A stretch of 64,000 nt of DNA from positions 2,356,001-2,420,000 of the forward strand of contig NZ_CP092365.1 of NCBI RefSeq assembly GCF_022370835.2, in the 5' to 3' direction. A program made the position numbers and the translations under genes. This stretch comes from Mycolicibacillus parakoreensis (lineage in GTDB: Bacteria > Actinomycetota > Actinomycetes > Mycobacteriales > Mycobacteriaceae). Below the pieces are notes generated by a model. That model saw only the letters and a list, made by a program, of their open reading frames with translations, had not been told where the DNA came from and ran no database searches. Positions within the stretch are counted from its first letter, which is position 1. Each line of letters opens with the position of its first letter. Shown here piece after piece: positions 43,554 through 51,371 of the stretch.

Positions 43554-45346
43554 CAGAACATGTCCCCGCTTCCGAACATCAGCGCAATCGCGCTCCAGGC
43601 GTTCTGCACGCTGTGAACCACACGCGCCAACGGTGATTCGCTCTCCGTGTCGTCGCCTACGGACAGGTCGAAGGTCTTCGGGGTATCGGCGTCGTAATGC
43701 AACTTGATGGCGGTGAGCTGGTCGGAGTACAGAACCCCGTCAATCTCGAATAGCGCCCGGTCGCCGAGGTCGAAGTCGTAGTAGAGCATGTTCGGCTGGC
43801 CGTTGACGATCTTGACCTTGAACGCCTGATACGGACGGGTCTTGTAGTGACCTTCCCGCAACGTCAGGGTCGACGACACGGTGTAGCCGCTGCCGGTCCC
43901 CTGCTCGAAGTGCTCGAGGTAGGCATACGGTCCAGCGCGCAACTGCCGCAGCGGGTCGGTGAACCGGATGTAGGCCAGCAGCATGTCATCGAACTGGCCT
44001 TGGTAGACGTTTTCGAGGCCGGGTGAGCCCGGTTGGGCAACCGCGCCCTGATACCCGCTGGCGGGACCACCCGCGTTGACGTACATGAAGACCTCGCTGA
44101 TCTGCGAGAGCGCATATCGAATCGCAAACGTCTGCGCCTGGTTGACCCACCCCGGAGACTTGCCGCCGGTCATCATCGTGACGGCCTTGCTGCGGAACAT
44201 GGCGTGTTCGGATGACTTGATGGCCGACTGCTGGCCCTCGCGGAAGGTGACCGGCGGCAACTCAGGCGCGACGCCGAGCGCGCTGGAGATCAGCGGCGGA
44301 ATCGGTGAGTTGGTGCGCGGGTCGATTTGTCCCTCGTCGCCGGTCAAGTCGTAAGCGAACTCGGTAATCAGGTCATCGCCGGTTACGCCAATGAGGTTCA
44401 GGAACCCGTCGAACACAGTCCCTGTCGGCCCGGTGCGTCCCGATTTGTCCTCCACGGCCAGCACCACGCAGGCGCGGGTCGGACGCGCCGCCTCGTCGCC
44501 AACCAGCAGCGCCAACTCGGGGTGCGGAGAGTCGGCGTCCTCGGGCAACCAGGTGTAGGCGCGCACGGCACAGCCGGCGTCTTTGAGCATGTCGACGGTC
44601 ACCGAGTGCGCGTCAGACCAGCGGGACATCAGAACCGAGGTTCGCGACTGGTCGAGCAGCGGATTGATGAACTGCATCTGCACCGGCCAGTTCAGCGGCC
44701 AGATGTCGGCGGCACCGAGAATGTTTCCCACCCAGGCGCCGGGGTTCAAGATGTTCGACGGCAGCGCCAGCAGCGGCCAGTATTGGCGCGCCAGGTTGAT
44801 GAACCCGGTGACGCTGATGATCGTCCGCAGATTCCCCGGCAGCAGCCATGCCTTAATCGGCTGCACCTCGGGTGGCATGAACGGGGTCGCGCCGAACAGC
44901 AGGTGTTTCCAGTGCTCCCGGTTGTGGGAGACCTCGAGCACCACCGAGTGTGTGCCGTCCTCGTCGCGCTTGACCCGGACGTTGGTCACCTTGCCACCCC
45001 ACCGATGCCGCCAGGACCGGTTGTGCGGGTACGGGTCGATAGTGATGTGCAGGTCGGCGTCCTTGCGAACGTCGTGGCGCATGAAGTCGACCAGCCAGTC
45101 GTCGGCGTTGAGGGTGATGTCGCCGGTACCGGTGTCGTGCAACAGTTCCTCGACCTCGACCGAGCGTTCCGAGCCGACCGTGCCGATGTAGTTCATCGCG
45201 GAGTCCCACATGCGAATCAGGGGACGCGCGTTGGCCTCGGCGTCGATGACCTTCCGCCGGCCATCGAGGTAGGCGTATGCCGCGATGGGGTCGACCTCGG
45301 GGTCAGGGGGACCGTTCGTGCCGATGGGCTCAAGTTGGGTGCTCAT
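43553..45346 (-). CDS. Phage minor tail protein, Gp37-like
   Basis: 597 residues. The N-terminal half matches the siphovirus Gp37-like minor tail domain (RMWDSAMNYIGTVGSERSVEVEELLHDTGTGDITLNADDWL). The middle is rich in aromatic residues and resembles mycobacteriophage tail-tip proteins. ATG at 45346 with AGAGGA upstream; the longer frame is a shadow. It is the only phage structural gene in element 1, and might be inserted into helper virions to alter adsorption. Family assignment is from memory. Confidence 0.78.
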   Translation of the reverse strand: MSTQLEPIGTNGPPDPEVDPIAAYAYLDGRRKVIDAEANARPLIRMWDSAMNYIGTVGSERSVEVEELLHDTGTGDITLNADDWLVDFMRHDVRKDADLHITIDPYPHNRSWRHRWGGKVTNVRVKRDEDGTHSVVLEVSHNREHWKHLLFGATPFMPPEVQPIKAWLLPGNLRTIISVTGFINLARQYWPLLALPSNILNPGAWVGNILGAADIWPLNWPVQMQFINPLLDQSRTSVLMSRWSDAHSVTVDMLKDAGCAVRAYTWLPEDADSPHPELALLVGDEAARPTRACVVLAVEDKSGRTGPTGTVFDGFLNLIGVTGDDLITEFAYDLTGDEGQIDPRTNSPIPPLISSALGVAPELPPVTFREGQQSAIKSSEHAMFRSKAVTMMTGGKSPGWVNQAQTFAIRYALSQISEVFMYVNAGGPASGYQGAVAQPGSPGLENVYQGQFDDMLLAYIRFTDPLRQLRAGPYAYLEHFEQGTGSGYTVSSTLTLREGHYKTRPYQAFKVKIVNGQPNMLYYDFDLGDRALFEIDGVLYSDQLTAIKLHYDADTPKTFDLSVGDDTESESPLARVVHSVQNAWSAIALMFGSGDMF

Positions 45347-45603
45347 GTTTGATCGTCCTCTCGGTTTTCGTGGTGGGCGCGCAGTTTCGCCGTGGCGACT
45401 GGGCAGCCCGACGAATGAATGACGTTGGCGCTCGGCGTCCCGTGATCGTCGAAAAACTCGATCGTGGGGTTGCAGTCGGCGCACCCCAGGCGCCCGTCGC
45501 CAAGGCCGTTCGGGTAAAAGCGCGCACCGAGCAGCTCGCCTCGGGCACCGCGGTTCTGGCGACGCATCGCGCGCTCGAGGGCACGCCTTTGATGACGGTT
45601 CAT
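45343..45603 (-). CDS. Cysteine-containing mini-protein
   Basis: 86 residues, very basic start MNRHQRRALERAMRRQNRGA and CADC plus a later SSGCPV; possible zinc site. Overlaps the tail gene by 4 nt. Unknown function. Confidence 0.6.
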   Translation of the reverse strand: MNRHQRRALERAMRRQNRGARGELLGARFYPNGLGDGRLGCADCNPTIEFFDDHGTPSANVIHSSGCPVATAKLRAHHENREDDQT

Positions 45604-45773
45604 GGTGTCTCCCCTTCGCTATATCCAGGTGGTCTACTTCGGGCGGTGAACCGCTCCCACCACTCGAGCGAGTGCGATGTGACCGGCATCGGCTTCTTCG
45701 GCGGTGGTGGGTTTTTGGCCTTCCAGCGGTGCTTCGGCCAAATCGGTCCTCTGCCGCCGCGCCCTCTCAGCAT
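45600..45773 (-). CDS. Satellite mini-protein, family W copy 1
   Basis: 57 residues from ATG 45773. GPIWPKHRWKAKNPPPPKK and EWWERFTARSRPPG match the 52-residue element 2 product at 55336-55494 (GPNWPRHRWKSRNPPPPAK, NWWERHPDRSRPP). Conserved next to WhiB-like genes in both elements; function unknown. Confidence 0.65.
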   Translation of the reverse strand: MLRGRGGRGPIWPKHRWKAKNPPPPKKPMPVTSHSLEWWERFTARSRPPGYSEGETP

Positions 45774-45937
45774 TTGCCGCCCCGTTCGATGCGATCCGCG
45801 ATGCAGCGACCACAGCGCCATGCGTGCGCCCGGTCGAGCGGCGTCCGGCAGTCGCGGCAGACTCGGGAATTGGCGATTCCTGCCGTCTCATTGCCTCGCT
45901 GAGCGATGTTTACGGGTGGCGCGGATGATTGGGTCAT
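45767..45937 (-). CDS. Zinc-ribbon mini-protein
   Basis: 56 residues. C-terminal CRDCRTPLDRAHAWRCGRC, two CxxC knuckles. ATG at 45937, coupled to the WhiB-like gene by a 4-nt overlap. Probably DNA- or protein-binding. Confidence 0.62.
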   Translation of the reverse strand: MTQSSAPPVNIAQRGNETAGIANSRVCRDCRTPLDRAHAWRCGRCIADRIERGGKC

Positions 45938-46299
45938 GCTGCGCATCCCTTCTTTCGACGGGTGATAGGACGTTTCTGGACCTCCCCGGCCAGCACCCCC
46001 GGCGGGCGCTGCGATGGAGTCAGGCTTCGCGCGAACTGCCGACAGTCGGCCAGCTCCGGGCAGCGCTGACAGATCGCAATTGCCGCCGGATGATCGGCAG
46101 GGTTCTCGGACGTGAACAACAACCCCTGGCCCTTGCACGCGGCATCGGGCAGGTACGGCACCGGTCCCAGCGCGGCGGCCAATTCGGCGGACTGGCGGCG
46201 TGCAGCACGACGGCGCCGCGCTTGACACGCCTCGCACAGCTCGGAGGTTTTGTGACGCGGCCTGCGGTCGCATCCGTCGGCGGAGCAGGTTCGGGTCAT
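45934..46299 (-). CDS. WhiB-like iron-sulphur protein with N-terminal cysteine extension
   Basis: 121 residues. The WhiB ligand pattern is C in DAACKG, then CQRCPELADC (Cx2Cx5C), with PGVLAGEV in place of the usual GVWGG turn. About 35 residues in front carry four more cysteines (TCSADGC, ELCEAC), a second metal site. Phage-encoded WhiB proteins can block the host's own WhiB regulators; a similar gene sits in element 2. Confidence 0.82.
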   Translation of the reverse strand: MTRTCSADGCDRRPRHKTSELCEACQARRRRAARRQSAELAAALGPVPYLPDAACKGQGLLFTSENPADHPAAIAICQRCPELADCRQFARSLTPSQRPPGVLAGEVQKRPITRRKKGCAA

Positions 46300-46562
46300 T
46301 GGTCCACCCCCTGCACGATGTCCGGTCGGATCTGCTGGACCCGGAAAACGCCGGCCCGAGTAGCGAACTTGAGCGGGTGGTCATAAACGTCGTGCCAGTC
46401 CTCCGGACAATCGGGATGCAGCTCGGAGTGAAGCCGTCGCCCGTTCTCGTTGGCGCATCGGGCACACAAGATGGTCGTGTTGTTCACCACCAGGTGCATC
46501 CGGTTGAGTCCGAGGCGCCGGTTGCAGACATTGCAGCGGTAGGCGTACTGGTGTCGGTTCAT
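46296..46562 (-). CDS. Zinc-finger mini-protein
   Basis: 88 residues with CNVC and CARC CxxC pairs about 20 residues apart (YRCNVCNRRLGLNRMH, then TILCARCANENGR), an HNH- or zinc-finger-like arrangement. Overlaps neighbours by 4 nt. Confidence 0.62.
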   Translation of the reverse strand: MNRHQYAYRCNVCNRRLGLNRMHLVVNNTTILCARCANENGRRLHSELHPDCPEDWHDVYDHPLKFATRAGVFRVQQIRPDIVQGVDQ

Positions 46563-46720
46563 GCGTACCGCTCCCGTTGCTCGCGCCGCACGGCTTTATC
46601 GGCACGGATGAGGTGATAGCCGCGCCGCAGACGTGTTGCGCAGACCTGACCCTCGGGTGCTTTGCACGACGGGCAGGTGACGCCGAGAACTTGATTGCGC
46701 CATGTGGGGTTCGTGGTCAT
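46559..46720 (-). CDS. Zinc-binding mini-protein (CPxC...C type)
   Basis: 53 residues, CPSCKAPEGQVC followed by a HxxR motif, like the small zinc-binding domains found in mycobacteriophage genomes. ATG at 46720. Nucleic-acid binding is likely. Confidence 0.6.
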   Translation of the reverse strand: MTTNPTWRNQVLGVTCPSCKAPEGQVCATRLRRGYHLIRADKAVRREQRERYA

Positions 46721-47010
46721 TGCATCCCCCAGGTGGATTCGATTTCGTCGGCTGCCAGGCGCAGCAACTCCACCGCGACCTCGGGGGCGACGCCGCAAAG
46801 ATGTCGGAGTGCGGTCACCCCAATGGCGAGTGCAGCGTTGTCGCGGGCGTCGGGAACGCCGAGGTGGTATTGCTGGGTTTCGGTTTCGGTCCAGAAGTCG
46901 TCGCGGAACCGTTTCAGGTTGGGGGCGAGGGGGTGGATTCGCCGGGTGACCATTTCGGTGTAGGCCCGGTCAATCTCTTGGGCGATGAAGCCTGAGGGCT
47001 GACGTTCCAT
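46717..47010 (-). CDS. Hypothetical protein
   Basis: 97 residues, no recognised domain. AAEIGVTALRHL-type helices at the C-terminal half. Overlaps the zinc mini-protein by 4 nt and is the first gene after the repeat-bearing gap. Confidence 0.55.
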   Translation of the reverse strand: MERQPSGFIAQEIDRAYTEMVTRRIHPLAPNLKRFRDDFWTETETQQYHLGVPDARDNAALAIGVTALRHLCGVAPEVAVELLRLAADEIESTWGMQ

Positions 47011-47301
47011 CGGTGTTTTGTTCTCCTTTTGCGGGTCGGTGTGTGGGTTCGCGCGGCTAGGCGCTGGGGTGCGGGACAGAAAGGACGCAAAGGACAGAAT
47101 CGGGGAATGCGCTGGTCGGGGTGTGCTTCAGCTGGCCACTGGGGTGCGGGACAGAACGGGACAGATGTGACAGAAATCGGGGATGCGGGGGTTTTGTCCT
47201 TTGTGTCCCGGTTCTGTCCCGAGGCTGTTCCGGGGTGGTGTTGTGGTGTTTGTGCAGGTCGGGGGTCTGTGGCATGGGTTTTGTCCTTTTTGTCCGTTTT
47301 G
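47011..47301. repeat. Repeat-rich gap of element 1 (GGACAGAA family)
   Basis: The 18-bp CTGGGGTGCGGGACAGAA occurs at 47063-47080 and 47138-47155. Further GGACAG/CTGTCC and TTTTGTCC copies run to 47301. With the repeats inside the upstream ATPase gene this may form the replication origin. The long frame across it is a shadow. Confidence 0.55.
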
Positions 47302-47481
47302 TCACGCGGTGGTGAGCCGGTAATTGGGTGATCCGGGCCTGCCCCTGCCGTCGCGGTCGGGTTCGGGAAGGGCCTCGAGGTATCCGTGCTCGGTGAGTCG
47401 GGTGATGGCGGGCAGCAGGTCGTCCTTCGATTTGAAGGCGCGGGCGGCGCGCAGGCGGGCGCGACGTTGTTGACGGTTCAT
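47302..47481 (-). CDS. Small basic protein with winged-helix-like tail
   Basis: 59 residues: MNRQQRRARLRAARAF then DLLPAITRLTEHGYLEALPEP, the second half of a winged helix. ATG overlaps the ATPase stop (ATGA). Probably co-expressed with the ATPase, perhaps contacting the same repeats. Confidence 0.55.
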   Translation of the reverse strand: MNRQQRRARLRAARAFKSKDDLLPAITRLTEHGYLEALPEPDRDGRGRPGSPNYRLTTA

Positions 47482-48635
47482 TCCTGCCCCTCCTGTTCGG
47501 AGTTGGTGGTTGAAGTGGTTGAAGTGGTGTTTTCGCTGGTGGGGGGTTGCTCACCGGTTTCAACCACCGTGGTTGAAGTGGTTGAAAGTAGGTCTTGCTG
47601 CTCGACTCCCTGACCAGTGGTTTCGTCCGTTTCAACCACTTCAACCACTTCAACCAGTAGTGGTGTGTAGACGCCACGGGTCCGTTTCGCGATGCGTTCG
47701 GACTCATGAAGGCGGCGCAAGTAGTTGCCGGCCATGTTGTCGTCGATGCCGAGATGGCCGGCCAGATCCTTGGCGCGGGTGCCGAGTGGGCGACTGTTCA
47801 CGAACTCCAGGGCCTCGCCGCTGCGATCCCCGAGTCGTCCCTCCTCGCGCCGTTTCCGAGCTGCGGCAGATGCATCGCCGAGTCCACTACCGTCGAGCAC
47901 CCAGGAACCGGCGGTACTCGTCAGTGCGTACTCGCCCTCGGTGACGTCGCGACCGGTGACGGCCAGCAGTGCAGTGTCCTCGTGGCGGCGTCGGTTGATC
48001 ACGATGATGAAGTCGGCAGCACCGGCGATTCCGTGGGTGCCGGATACGGCGTCGATGAAGTCCGCCGACTCCGCCTTGCGGGCGTGGTGGACCACCAGCA
48101 GGGAGCCGCCAGGTTCGGTGTCGATCAGGTCTTTGAGGCCCGATCCGACGCCGTAGTCATGTTGATAAGGATCAGCACCTGGTGGCCGAGGCGGCTTCAC
48201 CTTTCCGAGCGTGTCCAGAATGATCAACGGCTTCTCGCCGCGGTGGAGTTCAAGGAACTCCGAGATGATCCCGGTGATCTCCAGCGGCTTAGCGCGGGTG
48301 ATGATATTGATCCCGGCCGGGATCGGCTCGTTGTCCATCAGCCGGCGGAAACGGTCCTGTAAACGGCGGTGCCCATCCTCAAGTGCCAGATAGAGGACAG
48401 GTCGGCGTTTAACCGGGATCTTGCCCAGCGCGTACCCACCGGAGGCACAGGCCAGTCCGATACCGGCGGCCATCCACGATTTCCCGGCCTTGGGAGGTGC
48501 GACAAGCAGGCCGAACCCCTCGGGGAGAACGCCTTCCACCGTCCACTCAAGGGGCGGGAACACCTGCTCGTCGAGCCAGGCACCGTTGACCATGCGATCC
48601 AAAAGCGAAGCCTCAGCAGCGATATCTTCCGTCAT
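47478..48635 (-). CDS. RepA-like AAA (RecA-fold) ATPase
   Basis: 385 residues. Walker A APPKAGKSW at about 45-52, Walker B LIILDTLGK, and SLLVVHHARK: the RepA/AAA_25 helicase-like family used by phages and plasmids for replication. A C-terminal winged-helix-like part (RAKDLAGHLGIDDNMAGNYLRRLHESERI) is followed by a low-complexity tail of VEV/TTS triplets encoded by the repeat array. ATG at 48635 overlaps the upstream stop. Likely replication initiator of element 1. Confidence 0.82.
   Translation of the reverse strand: MTEDIAAEASLLDRMVNGAWLDEQVFPPLEWTVEGVLPEGFGLLVAPPKAGKSWMAAGIGLACASGGYALGKIPVKRRPVLYLALEDGHRRLQDRFRRLMDNEPIPAGINIITRAKPLEITGIISEFLELHRGEKPLIILDTLGKVKPPRPPGADPYQHDYGVGSGLKDLIDTEPGGSLLVVHHARKAESADFIDAVSGTHGIAGAADFIIVINRRRHEDTALLAVTGRDVTEGEYALTSTAGSWVLDGSGLGDASAAARKRREEGRLGDRSGEALEFVNSRPLGTRAKDLAGHLGIDDNMAGNYLRRLHESERIAKRTRGVYTPLLVEVVEVVETDETTGQGVEQQDLLSTTSTTVVETGEQPPTSENTTSTTSTTNSEQEGQE
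47507..47656. repeat. Iteron-like array inside ATPase gene (TGGTTGAA)
   Basis: Eight copies of TGGTTGAA or its complement TTCAACCA in 150 bp: 47507, 47516, 47559 (inverted), 47570, 47579, then 47631, 47640, 47649 (inverted). Neighbouring copies are 9 bp apart. Encodes the low-complexity tail of the ATPase. Confidence 0.8.
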
Positions 48636-48961
48636 GCGGCCACCCCCCAGCACTCGGCGATCACCGCGGCCAGCTCGCGGGTCTCCTCGGCGCGCCACAG
48701 CGTCCGCAGCTCATCGAGGCCATCGGGCGGCGCCGGCAACAACCCGTGATCGGCCAGGTGGGCGACGGCGAGCGCATACCCCCACGGTCGCGGTCCGCTG
48801 CGGTGCCGGTTCGACCACGGGTCCGAGCAGCAGCCACAATCCAGGCGCGGTAGGCGCTGCGCTGCCGCGTGGCGCCGTCGCAGGCCACTGCTATAGTGGG
48901 TGTCAGTGGTGATGGAAGAGGGCCGGCTCTTGGGGGCCGGCCTTTTTCGTGTCTTGGGCAT
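48632..48961 (-). CDS. Hypothetical protein
   Basis: 109 residues, basic N-terminus, then RLDCGCCSDPW (three close cysteines) and a helical C-terminus. No family named. Start set at ATG 48961 by AAGGAAAACGAC; couples to the ATPase by overlap. Confidence 0.6.
   Translation of the reverse strand: MPKTRKRPAPKSRPSSITTDTHYSSGLRRRHAAAQRLPRLDCGCCSDPWSNRHRSGPRPWGYALAVAHLADHGLLPAPPDGLDELRTLWRAEETRELAAVIAECWGVAA
48919..48948 (+). terminator. Rho-independent-like hairpin, plus strand
   Basis: GGGCCGGC-TCTTGGG-GGCCGGCC-TTTTT, a GC hairpin followed by five T on the plus strand, inside the start of the hypothetical gene on the other strand. A TATAGT box 25 bp upstream could drive a short plus-strand RNA. 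Confidence 0.45.
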
Positions 48962-49046
48962 GTCGTTTTCCTTTATTCATCTGTCCGCCTGACAGGTTGG
49001 TGGCCGCGCTCATCGAGCGCCTTCCCTTGGCCGTGATGTAGTGGTG

Positions 49047-49244
49047 TTACGCGCTGCCGCCGGCTGTCGGCATCAGCAGCGCCTCGGCGTCGTCGCGGTA
49101 GATCCGCAGGAAGCGCGGCCCGAGTCGATGCGCCGGCAGTAGTCCCTGCGCGATGTAACGGCGCACGGTCTTCTCGCAGCAGCCGAACAGATCGGCCACC
49201 TGCCGAGGCGACAGTGCGATGCGCTCCATGGGCGTCGTGGTCAT
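49047..49244 (-). CDS. Excisionase-type DNA-binding protein (Xis 1)
   Basis: 65 residues, MerR-like winged helix: LSPRQVADLFGCCEKTVRRYIAQGLLPAHRLGP, then RFLRIYRDDAEALL. Ribosome site AAGGAG sets the ATG at 49244. Pairs with integrase 1 to direct excision. Confidence 0.78.
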   Translation of the reverse strand: MTTTPMERIALSPRQVADLFGCCEKTVRRYIAQGLLPAHRLGPRFLRIYRDDAEALLMPTAGGSA

Positions 49245-49272
49245 GGCGGTGTATCTCCTTCTGTGCAACAAA

Positions 49273-49300
49273 AAAGGCCCCCACCGGGTGGTGGAGGCCG
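49273..49300 (-). terminator. Terminator after the 108-residue gene
   Basis: On the minus strand GGCCTCCACC-ACCC-GGTGGGGGCC followed by TTTTTT. It would stop leftward transcripts from the gene at 49323 before xis. Confidence 0.7.
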
Positions 49301-49322
49301 CGGGGTTGGTCGGTCGGTTGTC

Positions 49323-49649
49323 TCAGCCAATAAGCCTGTAGTTCGTCTGGTCTGCGATCTGGCGCCGTGCAGCTTCTTCGCCGACAGCGCGGTCACGCGG
49401 AATCACCCGCCGGTTGCGGCCAGCGCGCACCGGCTCGCCGCTCGACGGATCGGCACTGGCGACGATCCGCTCACCAACATCTCGCAGGAAGTAGGGCTCG
49501 AACTCGATGTCGTGCCGCCTTGCCGCCTTGCAGTAGCGGGCGACGCTGCGGCGCACCTCCCCGAAGGTGACCTCGGCGGCGGTGATTCCCCGTTCATTGA
49601 GAATGGTTAACGCGTGGTGGAGAATCGCGTCCATACGTGCTTCTTCCAT
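49323..49649 (-). CDS. Hypothetical protein between integrase and excisionase
   Basis: 108 residues, no recognised domain; basic, helical (EVRRSVARYCKAARRHDIEFEPYFLRDVGERI). GGAAGGA upstream of ATG 49649, its own terminator downstream and palindromic operators upstream. This is the position of a lysogeny regulator, but no helix-turn-helix is visible. Confidence 0.6.
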   Translation of the reverse strand: MEEARMDAILHHALTILNERGITAAEVTFGEVRRSVARYCKAARRHDIEFEPYFLRDVGERIVASADPSSGEPVRAGRNRRVIPRDRAVGEEAARRQIADQTNYRLIG

Positions 49650-49810
49650 GAGTTAAAGTCCTTCCTGACGCGCGTTCTGCCGTAGCTAACACAGCCGTCT
49701 CGACCTAGGCCCATCGGAACTACAATCGACCTGTGTCCGTTACTGTACGACTTTTGACCGACTGGGACCGGCCGCGTCACCCAGCACCGACAGATCCGGT
49801 GCGCCCCAAG

Positions 49811-49899
49811 TAGTCTCAAAAATGAGACTAATCATCACGTGCGACCAGCGACTATTCTTTGATTACCGCATAGGCGAACTAGTCCCGAAATTGAGACGT
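49811..49899. promoter_or_regulatory. Paired operators TAGTCTCA-N4-TGAGACTA
   Basis: Perfect 20-bp dyad at 49811-49830 (TAGTCTCA AAAA TGAGACTA) and a degenerate copy at 49880-49899 (TAGTCCCG AAAT TGAGACGT). They lie in the 271-bp AT-rich gap between the integrase and the 108-residue gene and look like repressor sites of element 1. Confidence 0.65.
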
Positions 49900-49920
49900 T
49901 ATTCTTTTCGCGTCAGACCG

Positions 49921-51081
49921 CTATTCCTGTGCGATCTGAGACAGCGCAGCGGCAATTGCCCTATCCCGCCCCTGCGCGGCGTGCTGGTATTTCATCGCCG
50001 CTGCCGGGCTCGAGTGACCCAACCTGCCCATCAGTTCAGCCAGCGTCGCGCCAGTCCGCGCGGCCAGCACCGCGCCGGTGTGGCGCAGGTCGTGGAATCT
50101 CAAATCGTCACGTGACGCCGCGGCGCGCGCTTTGTAGAAGTGTCGCGCGAAGGTTGACGGCTGCAAGTGTCCCCCGTTCGCGGCGGGAAACAGCGGACTC
50201 GCGGCAGGCTTGCCGACGTGAGTCGCCAGATGATGTTCCACGGCGGGAACCACGTGGGGTGGGATGGCGATGTTGCGGACCCCGGCGTCACTCTTGGGAC
50301 CACCGACCTTCCACCCACCCTTGACGCGCACGGCGGCGCGGCGTACCCGGATCATGTCGCCGTCGATGTCCGAGCGTCTCAGCTCGACCAGCTCACCGAA
50401 CCGCATCGCGCACCACGTAGCCAACAGCACCATCAGTTGCAGTCGGTCAGGCATCGACTCAACGATGATCGCCAACTCCTCCAGCGTCGCCGGCTTCGGC
50501 TGGATCTTGCGCGCGCTGGTACCTGCACCACGGATCACGCACGGATTGCGGTCGATGATCCGATCACGGGTGCAGGCCGTCTCCAGGATCGTCCGCAGCA
50601 ATGAATAGGAGTGCGCCCTGATCGTCGGCGTATCGGGCGCCAGTCGTGCATACCAGCGATCCACCCTGTCGATGGTGATGTCACGAACGGCCCTATTGCC
50701 GAACGTCGGCAGTATGTGCTCATCGAGCAAGTCCTGGTAGTGCGCGACGGTACGAGGTCGCAGCGGACGGCCCTTGACAGTGCGGGTCTTCAGCCATCGC
50801 GCCGAGTAGTCGCCGAACTTCTCACTTGCCGCACGCTTGGCCTGTCTCGCCGCCTTCCGCTGCTCATCGGATGCCGGCGGCGACCACAGCTCGCGGTCGA
50901 TCTCTCTGCGGCGATCCGTCAGCCATGCCTCGGCGTCGACCTTGGCGGCGAACGTCGCTGGTGCCTCGTACAGCCTGCCGTCCGGACCGGTATAGGACGC
51001 CTTCCAGCGTCCCGAGCGGAACTGCCGCAGACGACCAAAACTGCGGCGCGTGGATCGTGGTACAGGCTTCGCGCGGGCCAT
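49921..51081 (-). CDS. int: Tyrosine integrase 1
   Basis: 386 residues. N-terminal arm-binding and core-binding domains, then the catalytic set: R in AMRFGELVELR, HDLRH, GH in GRLGHSS, and Tyr in AMKYQHA. Site-specific recombination at tRNA-Val(GAC). Start at ATG 51081 (AGAGGGG upstream). Related to integrase 2 (59136-60269), with clearly different arm-site sequences beside it. Confidence 0.93.
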   Translation of the reverse strand: MARAKPVPRSTRRSFGRLRQFRSGRWKASYTGPDGRLYEAPATFAAKVDAEAWLTDRRREIDRELWSPPASDEQRKAARQAKRAASEKFGDYSARWLKTRTVKGRPLRPRTVAHYQDLLDEHILPTFGNRAVRDITIDRVDRWYARLAPDTPTIRAHSYSLLRTILETACTRDRIIDRNPCVIRGAGTSARKIQPKPATLEELAIIVESMPDRLQLMVLLATWCAMRFGELVELRRSDIDGDMIRVRRAAVRVKGGWKVGGPKSDAGVRNIAIPPHVVPAVEHHLATHVGKPAASPLFPAANGGHLQPSTFARHFYKARAAASRDDLRFHDLRHTGAVLAARTGATLAELMGRLGHSSPAAAMKYQHAAQGRDRAIAAALSQIAQE

Positions 51082-51098
51082 CAGATTCCCCTCTGTTT

Positions 51099-51118
51099 GC
51101 ACCACATATGCACCACAT
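51099..51118. repeat. Element 1 right arm-type integrase sites
   Basis: GCACCACAT at 51099 and 51110, the same pair as at 40591 and 40602. Confidence 0.75.
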
Positions 51119-51246
51119 CAGCCTACACACAAGTATTGCCATGTCCCCTTGATTACCCAAGTGTTCGTGCGGTACTGTTTCAAGTATCAGCAGGTCAAAC
51201 AGATCGTTGATGCAGGTAGATAACTCAACCGGAAGTTTGCTCTGGT

Positions 51247-51274
51247 ACTGGTTCAATCCCAGTATCGCGCACCA
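51247..51274. repeat. Internal att core (element 1 / element 2 junction)
   Basis: 28 bp identical to 40516-40543, not preceded by a tRNA. Serves as attR of element 1 and attL of element 2. Confidence 0.9.
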
Positions 51275-51312
51275 CGTTTGACCAGCGGTTTTAAGGGTAA
51301 GGAACGGGCCTC

Positions 51313-51331
51313 GTGCCCAAAAAATGCCCAA
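51313..51331. repeat. Element 2 left arm-type integrase sites
   Basis: GTGCCCAA at 51313 and ATGCCCAA at 51324, 11 bp apart. The pair recurs at 60295 and 60307 beside integrase 2. Confidence 0.7.
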
Positions 51332-51371
51332 TCATCGGATTGACGGTCTGGCAACACGGAAGGTTGCCGCC

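Larger units (their letters stand above)
40516..51274. mobile_element. Satellite-like integrated element 1 (tail-protein carrier)
   Basis: About 10.8 kb between att copies at 40516 and 51247. It has a two-gene plus-strand left end, about 1 kb of structured non-coding DNA, then a leftward cluster: tail protein, mini zinc proteins, WhiB, RepA-like ATPase, excisionase, integrase. No terminase, portal, capsid or lysis gene, so a phage satellite needing a helper. Size and site recall phiRv2 of M. tuberculosis. Confidence 0.85.

Noticed and set aside
47507..47656. Possible CRISPR array from the regular 9-bp repeats
   Set aside because: Repeats are 8-9 bp with no spacers and mixed orientation; not a CRISPR.
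47057..47707. 216-residue minus frame with WLKWLKWLK repeats
   Set aside because: It crosses the repeat arrays and overlaps the RepA-like ATPase and the 59-residue gene in another frame; the odd repeats come from the iteron DNA.
48919..48948. Plus-strand small RNA between TATAGT and the hairpin
   Set aside because: Promoter is a single box and the region codes on the other strand; recorded only as a terminator candidate.
51247..51274. A second tRNA-Val at the element junction
   Set aside because: Only the 3' 28 bp is present; no acceptor, D or anticodon arm upstream.
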